Assembly: GCF_000158175.1 (NCBI RefSeq)
Contig: NZ_DS999411.1
Coordinates: 778,596 to 842,595, forward strand
Reading direction: 5' to 3'
Length of the DNA: 64,000 bases
From: Luminiphilus syltensis NOR5-1B
Lineage (GTDB): Bacteria; Pseudomonadota; Gammaproteobacteria; Pseudomonadales; Halieaceae
A model generated the notes under the pieces. It was given only the letters and a program-made list of their open reading frames with translations. It was not told the DNA's origin and ran no database searches. Below are positions 8,280-16,327 of the stretch, piece after piece (the stretch's first letter is position 1; each line of letters begins with the position of its first letter). Both the position numbers and the translations under genes were made by a program.

Positions 8280-8987
8280 ATGAAAGCGTGTTTGCTGGGT
8301 TCCACGGGCGTCGTCGTTGAAACGTCGCGCCTGCAAAGATTGGCCTACAACGCGGCCTTTGAAGAATTGGGTCTTGATCTCTACTGGAATGTAGCGGCGT
8401 ACTGCTCACTCCTGAGGATCCCCGGAGAAATTCGCCGTCTGGAGCTCGCTTTGGGCGACGAAGCACCAATGGGCCTCGCAGATGAGGCTTTCACCATGCA
8501 GCGCAAGCACTTCACCAGGATTGCCGAGGGAGGTCTGCAGTTGCGGCCCGGTATCGCGGATGTCATTGGTTTTTGCAAGCGCAACGACATCCGCCTCGGC
8601 TGGGTTACTACAGAAGATTCGGCGCTCGTCGATCTTTTGTTGGAACGCACTGTTGGTATCGACGAAAGCACTTTTGATATGGTCTTGAGCGAGGATGACG
8701 TGGGGGCAGATAAACCCGATCCGGCCATCTATCATCACGCCCTGAGCATACTTGAAGAGAACCCCGTCAACGTCATTGCGGTGGAAGATACCCCGCTGGG
8801 CCAGTCCGCGGCTCTAAAAGCCGAACTCCAGTGTTACCTTTATGCGGGGGAATATGCGATGGTGGAAAACAACGTGTTAGCAACGCGCGATATCTACCAG
8901 GCAATCACCCGAGCGCATTCCCTGTGGGGCCACGGCGATGATCTTCCAGGCGCGATGCCAATACCCACCAATGCCAACCTATTATGA
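8280..8987 (+). CDS. HAD-superfamily (CbbY-like) protein lacking the catalytic aspartates
   Basis: The 235-residue fold follows the CbbY/beta-phosphoglucomutase subgroup. There is a helical cap (about residues 15-85), a motif II threonine in WVTTEDS, a motif III lysine in ADKPDPAIYHHAL and motif IV acids in AVEDTPLGQ. In motif I, however, the family DxDG is replaced by GSTG (residues 7-10, LLGSTGVVVET), so both the nucleophile and the acid/base aspartate are absent. This predicts a binding or scaffolding protein rather than a phosphatase. It shares an operon with HiPIP, which is not a usual HAD partner. The N-terminus is well supported by AGGGGAG upstream of the ATG. Confidence 0.85.
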   Translation: MKACLLGSTGVVVETSRLQRLAYNAAFEELGLDLYWNVAAYCSLLRIPGEIRRLELALGDEAPMGLADEAFTMQRKHFTRIAEGGLQLRPGIADVIGFCKRNDIRLGWVTTEDSALVDLLLERTVGIDESTFDMVLSEDDVGADKPDPAIYHHALSILEENPVNVIAVEDTPLGQSAALKAELQCYLYAGEYAMVENNVLATRDIYQAITRAHSLWGHGDDLPGAMPIPTNANLL

Positions 8988-9237
8988 CCGCTGCGTCTGC
9001 TGGGTACGGACGAACCCTGACCTGATCGTCAATGCGATAGCGCGGACGTCGGCGCAATGAGCATTCTGTCCTGCCGTTCACGGCGGCGCAGCTTATGGTG
9101 GTGTTAATGAACGCCGGAGTCCCCGTTTTTGATGAAGAGCAAAATCGTCGCCAACGGCGGGAGGGTTTCGTTTGGGGACTGGGCCGGATCAGACCCACGA
9201 CTGTGCTTCGATAAACGCGACCCTCAAGCGTTTGACC

Positions 9238-9291
9238 CAGCGACACGAAGCGGCGGTAACCGACGGGTAAAGGCACCGGAGGAAACGGTGC
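9238..9291 (+). repeat. Dispersed structured element, copy C
   Basis: The core ACGAAGCGGCGGT matches copies A and B. It is followed by ACC-GAC-GGGT and then GGCACCGGAGG with the closing CGGTGC, so both hairpins of copy B are kept although the loop bases differ. It lies downstream of two convergent genes, so it is unlikely to be a promoter element here. Confidence 0.6.
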
Positions 9292-9306
9292 TTTTAAACC
9301 ATCTGC

Positions 9307-9338
9307 AATACACAGGCCCCTGAATACACAGGCCCCTG
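9307..9338. repeat. Perfect tandem duplication of a 16-mer
   Basis: AATACACAGGCCCCTG is present twice in direct succession. The second copy contributes the left arm of an 8-bp hairpin (ACACAGGC at 9326-9333 with GCCTGTGT at 9344-9351). Confidence 0.85.
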
Positions 9339-9369
9339 GTGGAGCCTGTGTCCGTGCTACCCCTGCGTT

Positions 9370-10131
9370 TTAAGCCGAGTAACCGCCATCTACAGGTAGC
9401 GACTGCCCACTGATATAACCCGCATTCTCCGACGCGAGAAATACCACGGTATCGAAAAGCTCCTGCGGTGCGCCTGCTCTTCCGAGCGGCGTCTGCTTGG
9501 TCCACTGGTCGAGAATGCCGCCCGGAGGTGAGTCGATCTCCTGGGACAGGCCAATAGCAATCAGGCCAACAGCCACGCAATTCGCCCGAATGCCGTGGTG
9601 TCCTTCTTCCCGCGCAATCGCGGTGCACAAGTGCTGAACACCCGCTTTGGGAATCGATGACAGGCCATCGGTACTGATGTATTTGTGGATGGCCGCAGTG
9701 GTCAGCGCAGTGATCGAGCCGCCGTGCTCTCTCAGTTCTGGAACGACCGCCCGCAGAATGTGGTAGAAACCTTTTACGTCGGTATCGAGGGTCTCGTAGA
9801 AAACGTCGGGCTCGGCGTCCATAACCGGCAGAATATTGAGGAAGGCGCCGGTTGCAAACACCACGGAGTGGATGCGACCAAAGCGCTCCTTCACCGAATC
9901 GACAAACGACTGAACGGCCGCAATGTCGAGCAGATCAACGCTCGCCGTCATTCCCTGTTGGCCGTTTGCCTCTACCTTTTTGACCACAGCGTCAGCCGCT
10001 TCCTTGTTTTTGTGGTAGGTGAAGGCCACATCGGTGCCACTGCGGCTCATCAGCTCCACGACGCCAGAACCCAAACCGCCCGATCCGCCAAAAACGATCG
10101 CTACTCCATCCGGAAATCTGTATTGACTCAC
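9370..10131 (-). CDS. SDR-fold oxidoreductase, atypical active site
   Basis: This 253-residue Rossmann protein has the cofactor loop GGSGGLGSG near its start. It also has a typical SDR tail with Gly-Tyr-Ile-Ser-Gly and a closing VDGGYSA. The start is the GTG at 10131, because AAGGAG lies eight bases before it; the upstream in-frame ATG at 10185 has no such site. The normal YxxxK catalytic pair is read here as SSIPK (in LSSIPKAGVQ), so the lysine is kept but the tyrosine position is serine. A subset of SDRs with this LSAxPKA-like motif exists, so it may be a distinct subfamily rather than a dead enzyme. The substrate is unknown. Confidence 0.85.
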   Translation of the reverse strand: MSQYRFPDGVAIVFGGSGGLGSGVVELMSRSGTDVAFTYHKNKEAADAVVKKVEANGQQGMTASVDLLDIAAVQSFVDSVKERFGRIHSVVFATGAFLNILPVMDAEPDVFYETLDTDVKGFYHILRAVVPELREHGGSITALTTAAIHKYISTDGLSSIPKAGVQHLCTAIAREEGHHGIRANCVAVGLIAIGLSQEIDSPPGGILDQWTKQTPLGRAGAPQELFDTVVFLASENAGYISGQSLPVDGGYSA

Positions 10132-10417
10132 TACTCTTCTCCTTATCCTTATTGCGGTATTTGAGGGCGCGTGGCAAGCACGCAAAACCCCGAATTTGTG
10201 TCGACTAAATCTTCATACAGGGTAACACCTGACGATAACTTTTGAGCAACTCGACGCCGTCGATTATGACGTAGTTTTGGGCGGCTTGCTTCCGTGTTCC
10301 GCTGCCTGCGATTTTGGTGGCAATACCGATGATGTTTGTGATCGGCGACAAAGAGCTACCCTCTCGGTTGTGCGGGGGCCCGCCTGATCCTGACTCGCTT
10401 TGATCAGCAACTAAAGC

Positions 10418-11254
10418 TCATAGCCTCTGAAAAACATCGACCGATACATCGACGGTAACGGCCAATACCTGCAAACCTGCGGCGCGTCGCTTACCCTCCG
10501 CCGACGCACGAAAAAGATGCGGGGTCATCAGCAGAAGATCACCAATACCTTCCGACCCCAGGTGATCAATATCATAAGTAACTCGAGCGCCGCTGTGGCG
10601 GGCGAATCCCGGCGGCTCGCTGTTAACGACATCTTTGGACTCTATCTTGGCATAGATAATTCGTCTCAGTTCAAGCAAATGCTTCGGCGCAGCCTGAACC
10701 CGCACCAAAAACCCCGAAGATTTGAGCACCCGCGAAAATTCTTCAACGTTCGGAAACCCGAATACGTCCAACACCACATCAACCGAGTTGTCGGCGAGCG
10801 GAATATTGCGATTGCTGGCAACCATCCAGGTGGCAGGAAAACGTCGTGCAGCGCGCTGAACGGCCCACTTGGAAATATCAAAACCGACGATGCGGGGCTC
10901 GGGCTGACCCGCATCAAGAAAGTGCTGCCTGAGCTCTCGCAGGTAATACCCCTCACCACAGCCGGCATCAACCACGAGCGAATCAGCCTGAAGTTCGGAC
11001 TGTAGCCAATGAACGAGGTGGTCTGATAGCGGCTGATAGTAGCCCGCTTCGAGGAACCTGTGCCGCGCTGCGACCATCTCCTTGGTATCGCCGGGGTCGC
11101 GTGATCGCTTGTGCTGCGCCCCCAGTAAATTAACGTAACCCTGCGTTGCGATATCGAAGCTGTGTTGATTCGCGCAGCGAAGAACGCCGCCCTCGCTTTC
11201 CAGAGGCAGGTGATCCAGCGGACAACGCAGGACAGCAAGAGGACGAAACCGCAT
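10418..11254 (-). CDS. rlmA: RlmA-like 23S rRNA (guanine-N1)-methyltransferase
   Basis: This 278-residue protein matches RlmA, which methylates a guanine of 23S rRNA (G745 in E. coli) with S-adenosylmethionine. It has an N-terminal zinc-ribbon-like module (residues 1-35), the family motif HKRSRDPGDTKEMVAARHRFL (about 48-68, shown here only as the recognition segment), and the SAM loop VVDAGCGEGYYL (about 95-106). The zinc site is incomplete: Cys11, Cys27 and His31 are present, but the expected second cysteine of CxxC is aspartate (CPLD). The start abuts a divergent region shared with rsuA. Assignment to the family is firm; the exact target base is inferred. Confidence 0.85.
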   Translation of the reverse strand: MRFRPLAVLRCPLDHLPLESEGGVLRCANQHSFDIATQGYVNLLGAQHKRSRDPGDTKEMVAARHRFLEAGYYQPLSDHLVHWLQSELQADSLVVDAGCGEGYYLRELRQHFLDAGQPEPRIVGFDISKWAVQRAARRFPATWMVASNRNIPLADNSVDVVLDVFGFPNVEEFSRVLKSSGFLVRVQAAPKHLLELRRIIYAKIESKDVVNSEPPGFARHSGARVTYDIDHLGSEGIGDLLLMTPHLFRASAEGKRRAAGLQVLAVTVDVSVDVFQRL

Positions 11255-11501
11255 GGTTATTCCGAATATTCAGGTCAGCTTGTCGACCGTTAACAGCTCA
11301 ACACCACTTCAAGCGAAACGAGCCGACACATCGCACGTTATCTTATCCCGGGCCGAGGCGAGAAGCGATCGGGGAGATGTCGTTGAGATCCAGCACACCT
11401 CAACAAGTACCTTCTGGAAAGTGCCACACGGTAACGTAACGCGATGCACGAGCGCCTGGGCCGCGGTAGTGGCGGCAATTAGCCGATTCTGCTGCAGATC
11501 G

Positions 11502-12188
11502 ATGTATCCTTGCCGAGTGCCAAGACTCGACAAACACCTCAGTAAACAAACTGGCGTACCACGCAAAGCGGTACGTTTAATGCTGGCGCAAGCGCGGGTT
11601 ACGATAGATGGTGTTCTGGCGCGAGACGCCGCTGAGGTGATCAACCCATTTTCTAGGATTGCAGTAGACGGCGTTGGCCTACCGACAAATACACCCCACT
11701 ACATCATGCTCAATAAGCCCAGCGGCGTGGTATGCGCGACCCGGGACGCCAGGCACCGCACAGTCATCGATATTCTCGACCTACCGTTCCAGCACACCTT
11801 GCATATCGTTGGGCGCCTGGACATTCAGTCAACAGGTTTGGTGCTGCTCACCAATGACGGGCAATGGTCGCGCAGGCTCTCATTGCCGCAAAGCAAATTC
11901 GCCAAGCACTATCGTGTCACGACCGAGCAAGCCATCACCAGTGAGCAGATCGCGGGTTTTGAAGCGGGTATTTTCTTCGCCTACGAAGGCCTCACTACAA
12001 GGCCCGCACGCCTGCACCTTATTAATAGCCATGAGGCGAATGTGACGCTCACGGAAGGGCGCTACCACCAGATACGACGCATGTTCGGACGATATGGTAA
12101 TCGCGTACTGAGTATTCATCGCTACGCTACCGGCCCTTACGTCTTGTCCAATCTTCGGCCAGGGCAATACCGAGAAATTTCGCCTTGA
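11502..12188 (+). CDS. rsuA: 16S rRNA pseudouridine synthase, RsuA family
   Basis: This enzyme isomerises one uridine of 16S rRNA (U516 in E. coli). An S4-type RNA-binding start (RLDKHLSKQTGVPRKAV) is followed by the catalytic motif GRLDIQSTGLVLLTNDG, whose aspartate is the nucleophile, and by LTEGRYHQIRRMFG near the C-terminus. The frame stays open back to 11253, but family alignment puts the start at ATG 11502 or GTG 11517. The former gives 228 residues, against 231 in E. coli RsuA. It is divergent from rlmA, so two rRNA modification genes may share one promoter region. No strong ribosome site is seen at either start. Confidence 0.88.
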   Translation: MYPCRVPRLDKHLSKQTGVPRKAVRLMLAQARVTIDGVLARDAAEVINPFSRIAVDGVGLPTNTPHYIMLNKPSGVVCATRDARHRTVIDILDLPFQHTLHIVGRLDIQSTGLVLLTNDGQWSRRLSLPQSKFAKHYRVTTEQAITSEQIAGFEAGIFFAYEGLTTRPARLHLINSHEANVTLTEGRYHQIRRMFGRYGNRVLSIHRYATGPYVLSNLRPGQYREISP

Positions 12189-12233
12189 TGCTAGCCGCGG
12201 GTTCACTCGCCACATTCACAGTACAATCCCTGC

Positions 12234-12947
12234 ATGACGTACCCAGACTACGACGCCCTTTACGAGAGAGCCTGCGAACGCAAAGGCGGTGAAGCCGCCG
12301 TTGAAGCCATGTTGCCCAGAATCGCGAGCAAACAGCGCCTGAAGAAGCTCGGCTCGGATCGTTATCTGGCCGAATTTACGCGTAAGGTTTTTCAATCGGG
12401 GTTTGTTTGGCGCGTGGTGGATCAAAAATGGAAGAACTTCGAAGAAGTGTTCTGGGATTTCGATATACCCAGGCTACTGATGATGCCCGAGGACATGCTC
12501 GATCGTAAGGCACAGGATCCGGCGATCATCCGCAACTACAACAAGGTTCGGACCGTTCTGGACAATGCCGCCATGATTGCTGAAACCGAGCGTCGGGAGG
12601 ACAAAAGCTTCGGCCAATTCATAGCCGACTGGCCCAGTGACGATGTTGTCAGCCTCTGGCAATACCTCAAGCGAGAAGGTAGTCGCCTCGGCGGTAACAC
12701 CGGCCCCTATGCCCTGCGGACACTGGGTGTGGATACCTTCCTGCTGACGGCTGATGTTGAGGCATTTTTACGCAATCATGAGATCGTCGATTCTGGTATT
12801 GGCAGCCGCCGGGCGCAACAGGCCGCACAAAACTACTTCAACGACTTGCGCCATCAATCCGGGAGAAGTTTGTCGGAACTCAGCCGGATCGTCTCTTTTG
12901 GTATCGGTCAGAATCGCGGGGGTGTGGCAACCAGCAATAACCAATGA
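12234..12947 (+). CDS. DNA-3-methyladenine glycosylase I family protein
   Basis: This 237-residue protein follows Tag, which excises 3-methyladenine from alkylated DNA. The family segments are FQSGFVWRVVDQKWKNFEEVFWDF in place of the classical FQAGL block, and NYNKVRTVLDNA. The helical core runs to about residue 200. Compared with E. coli Tag it lacks the N-terminal Cys-Trp and C-terminal His/Cys zinc ligands, so it belongs to a zinc-free variant branch, and its damage specificity may differ. It follows rsuA by 45 bases in the same direction and ends 21 bases before the convergent truD. Confidence 0.8.
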   Translation: MTYPDYDALYERACERKGGEAAVEAMLPRIASKQRLKKLGSDRYLAEFTRKVFQSGFVWRVVDQKWKNFEEVFWDFDIPRLLMMPEDMLDRKAQDPAIIRNYNKVRTVLDNAAMIAETERREDKSFGQFIADWPSDDVVSLWQYLKREGSRLGGNTGPYALRTLGVDTFLLTADVEAFLRNHEIVDSGIGSRRAQQAAQNYFNDLRHQSGRSLSELSRIVSFGIGQNRGGVATSNNQ

Positions 12948-12968
12948 CACCGAGAGAGCGCTTCACCC

Positions 12969-13943
12969 TTACCAGCTGCACAACTCGCGCAATACCGCAG
13001 TGGCGTAGGCACCCCGACCGAGACTAAAGCGCAAGACAATGCCCTCAGGCTCCAGCGTGCTGACAATATCTCGCACCGGCAAGCGCAGACTCCGGGTGCC
13101 CGGTTCGACACGGCCCTTACTCAAGGCCTTCTGCCACTCCTCAGGCCCAAGCTCGGAACCCTCCCCCGCCAGAATACCGGCGGGGTGCACATCCATTTCG
13201 CTGCATCGTCGGCGCAGCTCATCGTCAATACTAGCCACTTCGAACACACTGGCGGAACCATCGAGATTGGCCATATCCCCCGCAACGAATTGACTCCAGG
13301 TACCGGCCTCCACCCGACGAGACAGCGCCTCATTAAAAAGGTACGACCGAACCGTCGAGATCGCCATACCGCGTTTGTCTCTGGGCAGGCGTTTTCCCGC
13401 CGCCCAATCAGCGGCAAGTCGCAGGTTGCCCCCACCGCGCCCAAAGCGTTGCTCGCCGAAGTAGTTCGGCACGCCCCGCGCGCGTATAAGCGCTATACGC
13501 TGGGCCCATGCATCAACATCCGGCTTTGATTCAAGACGCAATACAATCTGAAACTCGTTGCCCTTGTGGGCACCCCGGCGGAGTTTTCTCAGGTGCCGCT
13601 CGCACGCAGTGACAGACACACCAGGCACCTTCAACAGACCCCAGTCGGGAGCATGCCAGCGAGGCACGCTGAACCACTGCCGAGTGATCGCATGCCGGTC
13701 CTTCAGGCCGGCGTAGCCCACATCCCGAACCGGCACCTTGGCGTGTTGTGCCAACTGTCGCGCGACCCACTCTGTGTTGGCGCCGGTCTTTTCGATAAAC
13801 AGGTAATCGTGCTCACCATCACCACTGCGCTCCCACCCAAGGTGCTCGGTAACCTGAAAATCTTCGGGTGTGAAACGCAGGCGCACGGACAGCAGTGGTT
13901 CCCCAAAGGCGCGCGTCCAGTCTGGCAGTGAGTTCGCGTTCAT
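12969..13943 (-). CDS. truD: tRNA pseudouridine(13) synthase TruD
   Basis: TruD makes pseudouridine 13 in tRNA-Glu. The 324-residue product contains the family signature GYAGLKDRHAITRQWFSVP with nucleophile Asp82, and the later NYFGEQRFGRGGGNL segment that lines the active site. The open frame extends upstream to 14093, but homology begins at the ATG at 13943 (MNANSLPDW), and the upstream part overlaps the helicase fossil region. In many gammaproteobacteria truD sits with ispF and surE; here it stands alone, convergent with the glycosylase gene. Confidence 0.93.
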   Translation of the reverse strand: MNANSLPDWTRAFGEPLLSVRLRFTPEDFQVTEHLGWERSGDGEHDYLFIEKTGANTEWVARQLAQHAKVPVRDVGYAGLKDRHAITRQWFSVPRWHAPDWGLLKVPGVSVTACERHLRKLRRGAHKGNEFQIVLRLESKPDVDAWAQRIALIRARGVPNYFGEQRFGRGGGNLRLAADWAAGKRLPRDKRGMAISTVRSYLFNEALSRRVEAGTWSQFVAGDMANLDGSASVFEVASIDDELRRRCSEMDVHPAGILAGEGSELGPEEWQKALSKGRVEPGTRSLRLPVRDIVSTLEPEGIVLRFSLGRGAYATAVLRELCSW

Positions 13944-14103
13944 TATCTGTTTAATCACGTCTTCGGATTTGGGCCGCAGCAGCAAAGTGCGTGCTGACAC
14001 TGCCGAAAGGCGCGTCGGCACGCTCGCTGAGCACGCTCTTGTATCACACCCAGCGGACAGCGCGACAGAACAGAATCCATGAGAAACGGACAACCTCCGT
14101 TAA

Positions 14104-14250
14104 GGTCCGTCTTCCCTACCGTTCCGAGCACTAGGTCACAATCACATCGTTGTCGGCACGTGCGGCGGCACCCAGGATCATCTGCAGAAGGGCACAAACA
14201 AGCTGGAAGACCTCAAGACCCTCGTGTTGGACGAAGCCGATCGTATGATC
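14104..14250 (+). pseudogene. Remnant of a dbpA-type DEAD-box RNA helicase gene
   Basis: A 49-codon stretch reads as the middle of DbpA. It includes NHIVVGT, a degraded TPGR (as TCGG), DHLQKGT and motif [15 protein letters not shown]. coli DbpA has HIIVATPGR, DHLQKGT and LVMDEADRM in the same spacing. A second piece (VKV, around 14099) in another frame may be the preceding segment, which would imply a frameshift. Homology stops abruptly after the DEAD motif, and the rest of both RecA domains is missing. It lies between truD and the MocR gene, so the adjacent accessory cluster may have been inserted where dbpA once stood. Confidence 0.75.
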
Positions 14251-14391
14251 AACCGCTGCAGATATGCGAATGCCGGATGAATCGAACTGAAATTCACTGC
14301 TAATATAGTTAAATCGTGACTCCCCTTTAGGCTGACCCATGTCCCTGCAACGAACTATCTACGCTCAATTACCGCGTTAACGACTGCTTCC

Positions 14392-16281
14392 GTGTCTGAA
14401 ATGCTGATCTATCTGGATCCCGACAGCGCGTTCAACCTGCAGAACCAGATCCGGCAAAAACTGGTAGAAGGCATTCTGTCTGGCGCCCTTGCCCCCGGTC
14501 AGAAACTCCCTTCGAGTAGAAAGTTAGCGCAGCAACTCGATGTCGCGCGCAATACGGTTGTCTACGCCTATCAGGAACTGATCGCCGAAGGCTATCTGCT
14601 CAGCCGGTCGCGTAGTGGTATTTTTGTCAGCGACGTCATACCCAAAATGCGCGTTGAAGACAGCAGCCCACGAGTTATTGTCGACGCCGAAGAAGCCGCG
14701 CTGTGGGCGCGCCGCACGCGCCGTCCTGCGACTCTCGGCCCAGGGTTTGTTCAGGACCTACCCAACTGGAGTCGCTACCCCTACCCGTTTATTGACGGCA
14801 AGTTCGATCGCTCGCTGTTTCCCGTAGCTGAGTGGCGCGAGGCCAACCGCCTCGCCCTAAGCATTAACGATGTTGGCGCCTGGTCTACTGGCAGTGGTGA
14901 TGCGGATGACGCCATGCTGCTCGATGAGATTCGCACAAAAATGCTCACACGACGTGGTATTCACGCGCGATCGGACGAGATTTTGCTCACCTTGGGTACA
15001 CAGAATAGCCTCTATCTCATCAGTCATCTGCTTGCAGACCAAGGCGTGACAGCGGCGGTCGAGGAGCCGGGCAATAGCGACTTCAGGTCCCTCCTCGCGC
15101 AAAACGGTGCGAAAGTGCTCCACCAGCCTGTCGATGCCGAGGGCATGGTTGTGAACAGCTGTCTCGATGCATGCGATCTGGTCTATGTCACACCCAGCCA
15201 TCAGATTCCGACAGCGGTCTGTATGTCACCGGAACGCCGCACAGCTCTACTAAACGCCGCGCAGGAGTATGACTTCCTTGTTATTGAGGATGATTACGAA
15301 TGTGAAATCAATTATCTGGATAAGCCCCAGCCGGCGCTGCGGAGTATGGACGAGACGGGGCGGGTCATTTATGTCGGCAGCTTGTCAAATGTGTTGGCCC
15401 CTGGTTTACGACTAGGCTTTATTGTTGCAGACGCCCCCTTGATACAACGGGCCCGCGTGCTGCGACGGACCGTGATGAATCACCCGCCACTCAACAATCA
15501 GCGCACCACTGCTTACTTCCTCGCGCTGGGACACTACGACTCGCTGATGATGCGACTCAGTCGTATTTTTCAGGAGCGGCGCTTGGCTCTGCGTGATGCG
15601 CTTAACTGGATGCGTGGAGTGCCCATGGAGATTTCGCCAGAAGTTGGGGGCACCACCTATTGGGTTCGTACGCCAGAAGACTTCGATGTTGAGGCCTTTG
15701 CGGGTGCCGCATCCCGGCAGGGAATACTCATAGAATCAGTCCGTCACTATTACGGTGATAGTGAAAACGCGGAAAACTGTTTCCGTATGGGTATAACCAG
15801 CCTGCAGATTGAACAGATTCGACCAGGGGTGACTCGGCTCGTTGAGTTAATTCGCTCGCAGGTAAAGACGCAGGTAGAACACCTTTCCACAACAACCGGT
15901 GAGTGGCTTAAAGGGGAAAAACTCGTTGAGGCCATCAGCGGTGCAACCATTCTCTACCGGGAAGTAGACGGCGCGCCCTGCACCATCAAGTACCACCGGG
16001 ATGGAACCATGACCGGGGTGTTGGGCTTCTCTAACGAGGAGCAGGACACTGGTCAATGGCGCATTGAGGACGATCGCTTGTTTCGTCAATGGAGTCATTG
16101 GAATTACGCGGAAGGAAAAGTGTATTCGATCGTCATCGACAACCAGCAGATCCGATTTTTCAATGCGGACGGGCAAGTTGTCGACTCCGCGTTTTTCCAG
16201 GCAGCGGATGACGAGGCGTCCGGCAGCTCCTCAGATTTGCCCGCCTGGTCTATAACGGCACCTGTATCTGGACCTACGTAA
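14392..16281 (+). CDS. MocR/PdxR-like GntR-aminotransferase regulator, PLP lysine lost, extra C-terminal domain
   Basis: This 629-residue transcription factor has a GntR winged helix (about residues 10-80, PSSRKLAQQLDVARNTVVYAY) and a class-I aminotransferase-like domain (about 125-490). That domain carries the recognisable VTPSHQIPTAVCMSPERR and VIEDDYECEI motifs. The internal-aldimine lysine normally found in GTFSKTLxPxLRLG is asparagine here (Asn333 in GSLSNVLAPGLRLG), so PLP cannot bind in the usual covalent way. Residues about 500-605 form an added beta-rich domain (IKYHRDGTMTGV, GQWRIEDDRLFRQW, VIDNQQIRFFNADG) that resembles lipocalin/DUF995-like ligand folds. The GTG at 14392 or ATG at 14401 starts it. 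It probably controls the downstream cluster. Confidence 0.88.
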   Translation: MSEMLIYLDPDSAFNLQNQIRQKLVEGILSGALAPGQKLPSSRKLAQQLDVARNTVVYAYQELIAEGYLLSRSRSGIFVSDVIPKMRVEDSSPRVIVDAEEAALWARRTRRPATLGPGFVQDLPNWSRYPYPFIDGKFDRSLFPVAEWREANRLALSINDVGAWSTGSGDADDAMLLDEIRTKMLTRRGIHARSDEILLTLGTQNSLYLISHLLADQGVTAAVEEPGNSDFRSLLAQNGAKVLHQPVDAEGMVVNSCLDACDLVYVTPSHQIPTAVCMSPERRTALLNAAQEYDFLVIEDDYECEINYLDKPQPALRSMDETGRVIYVGSLSNVLAPGLRLGFIVADAPLIQRARVLRRTVMNHPPLNNQRTTAYFLALGHYDSLMMRLSRIFQERRLALRDALNWMRGVPMEISPEVGGTTYWVRTPEDFDVEAFAGAASRQGILIESVRHYYGDSENAENCFRMGITSLQIEQIRPGVTRLVELIRSQVKTQVEHLSTTTGEWLKGEKLVEAISGATILYREVDGAPCTIKYHRDGTMTGVLGFSNEEQDTGQWRIEDDRLFRQWSHWNYAEGKVYSIVIDNQQIRFFNADGQVVDSAFFQAADDEASGSSSDLPAWSITAPVSGPT

Positions 16282-16327
16282 TATCGCTCGATAAGGCTAG
16301 TGTGGCCTATAGCCACAGGGGATACAG

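Larger units (their letters stand above)
8988..9369. other. Convergent intergenic region with repeat copy C
   Basis: No gene is supported between the HAD gene and the convergent SDR. Minus-strand frames cross it without family features. It holds the third element copy (9238-9291), the tandem 16-mer (9307-9338) and a stem ACACAGGC/GCCTGTGT (9326-9351) that may mark the 3' end of the SDR transcript, although no T tract follows it. Confidence 0.45.

Noticed and set aside
10215-10330. Phrase resembling a metallo-beta-lactamase C-terminal part (EQLDAVDYDVVLGG) in the gap between the SDR and rlmA genes
   Set aside because: Too short, and the expected PGHG is not kept; could be chance.
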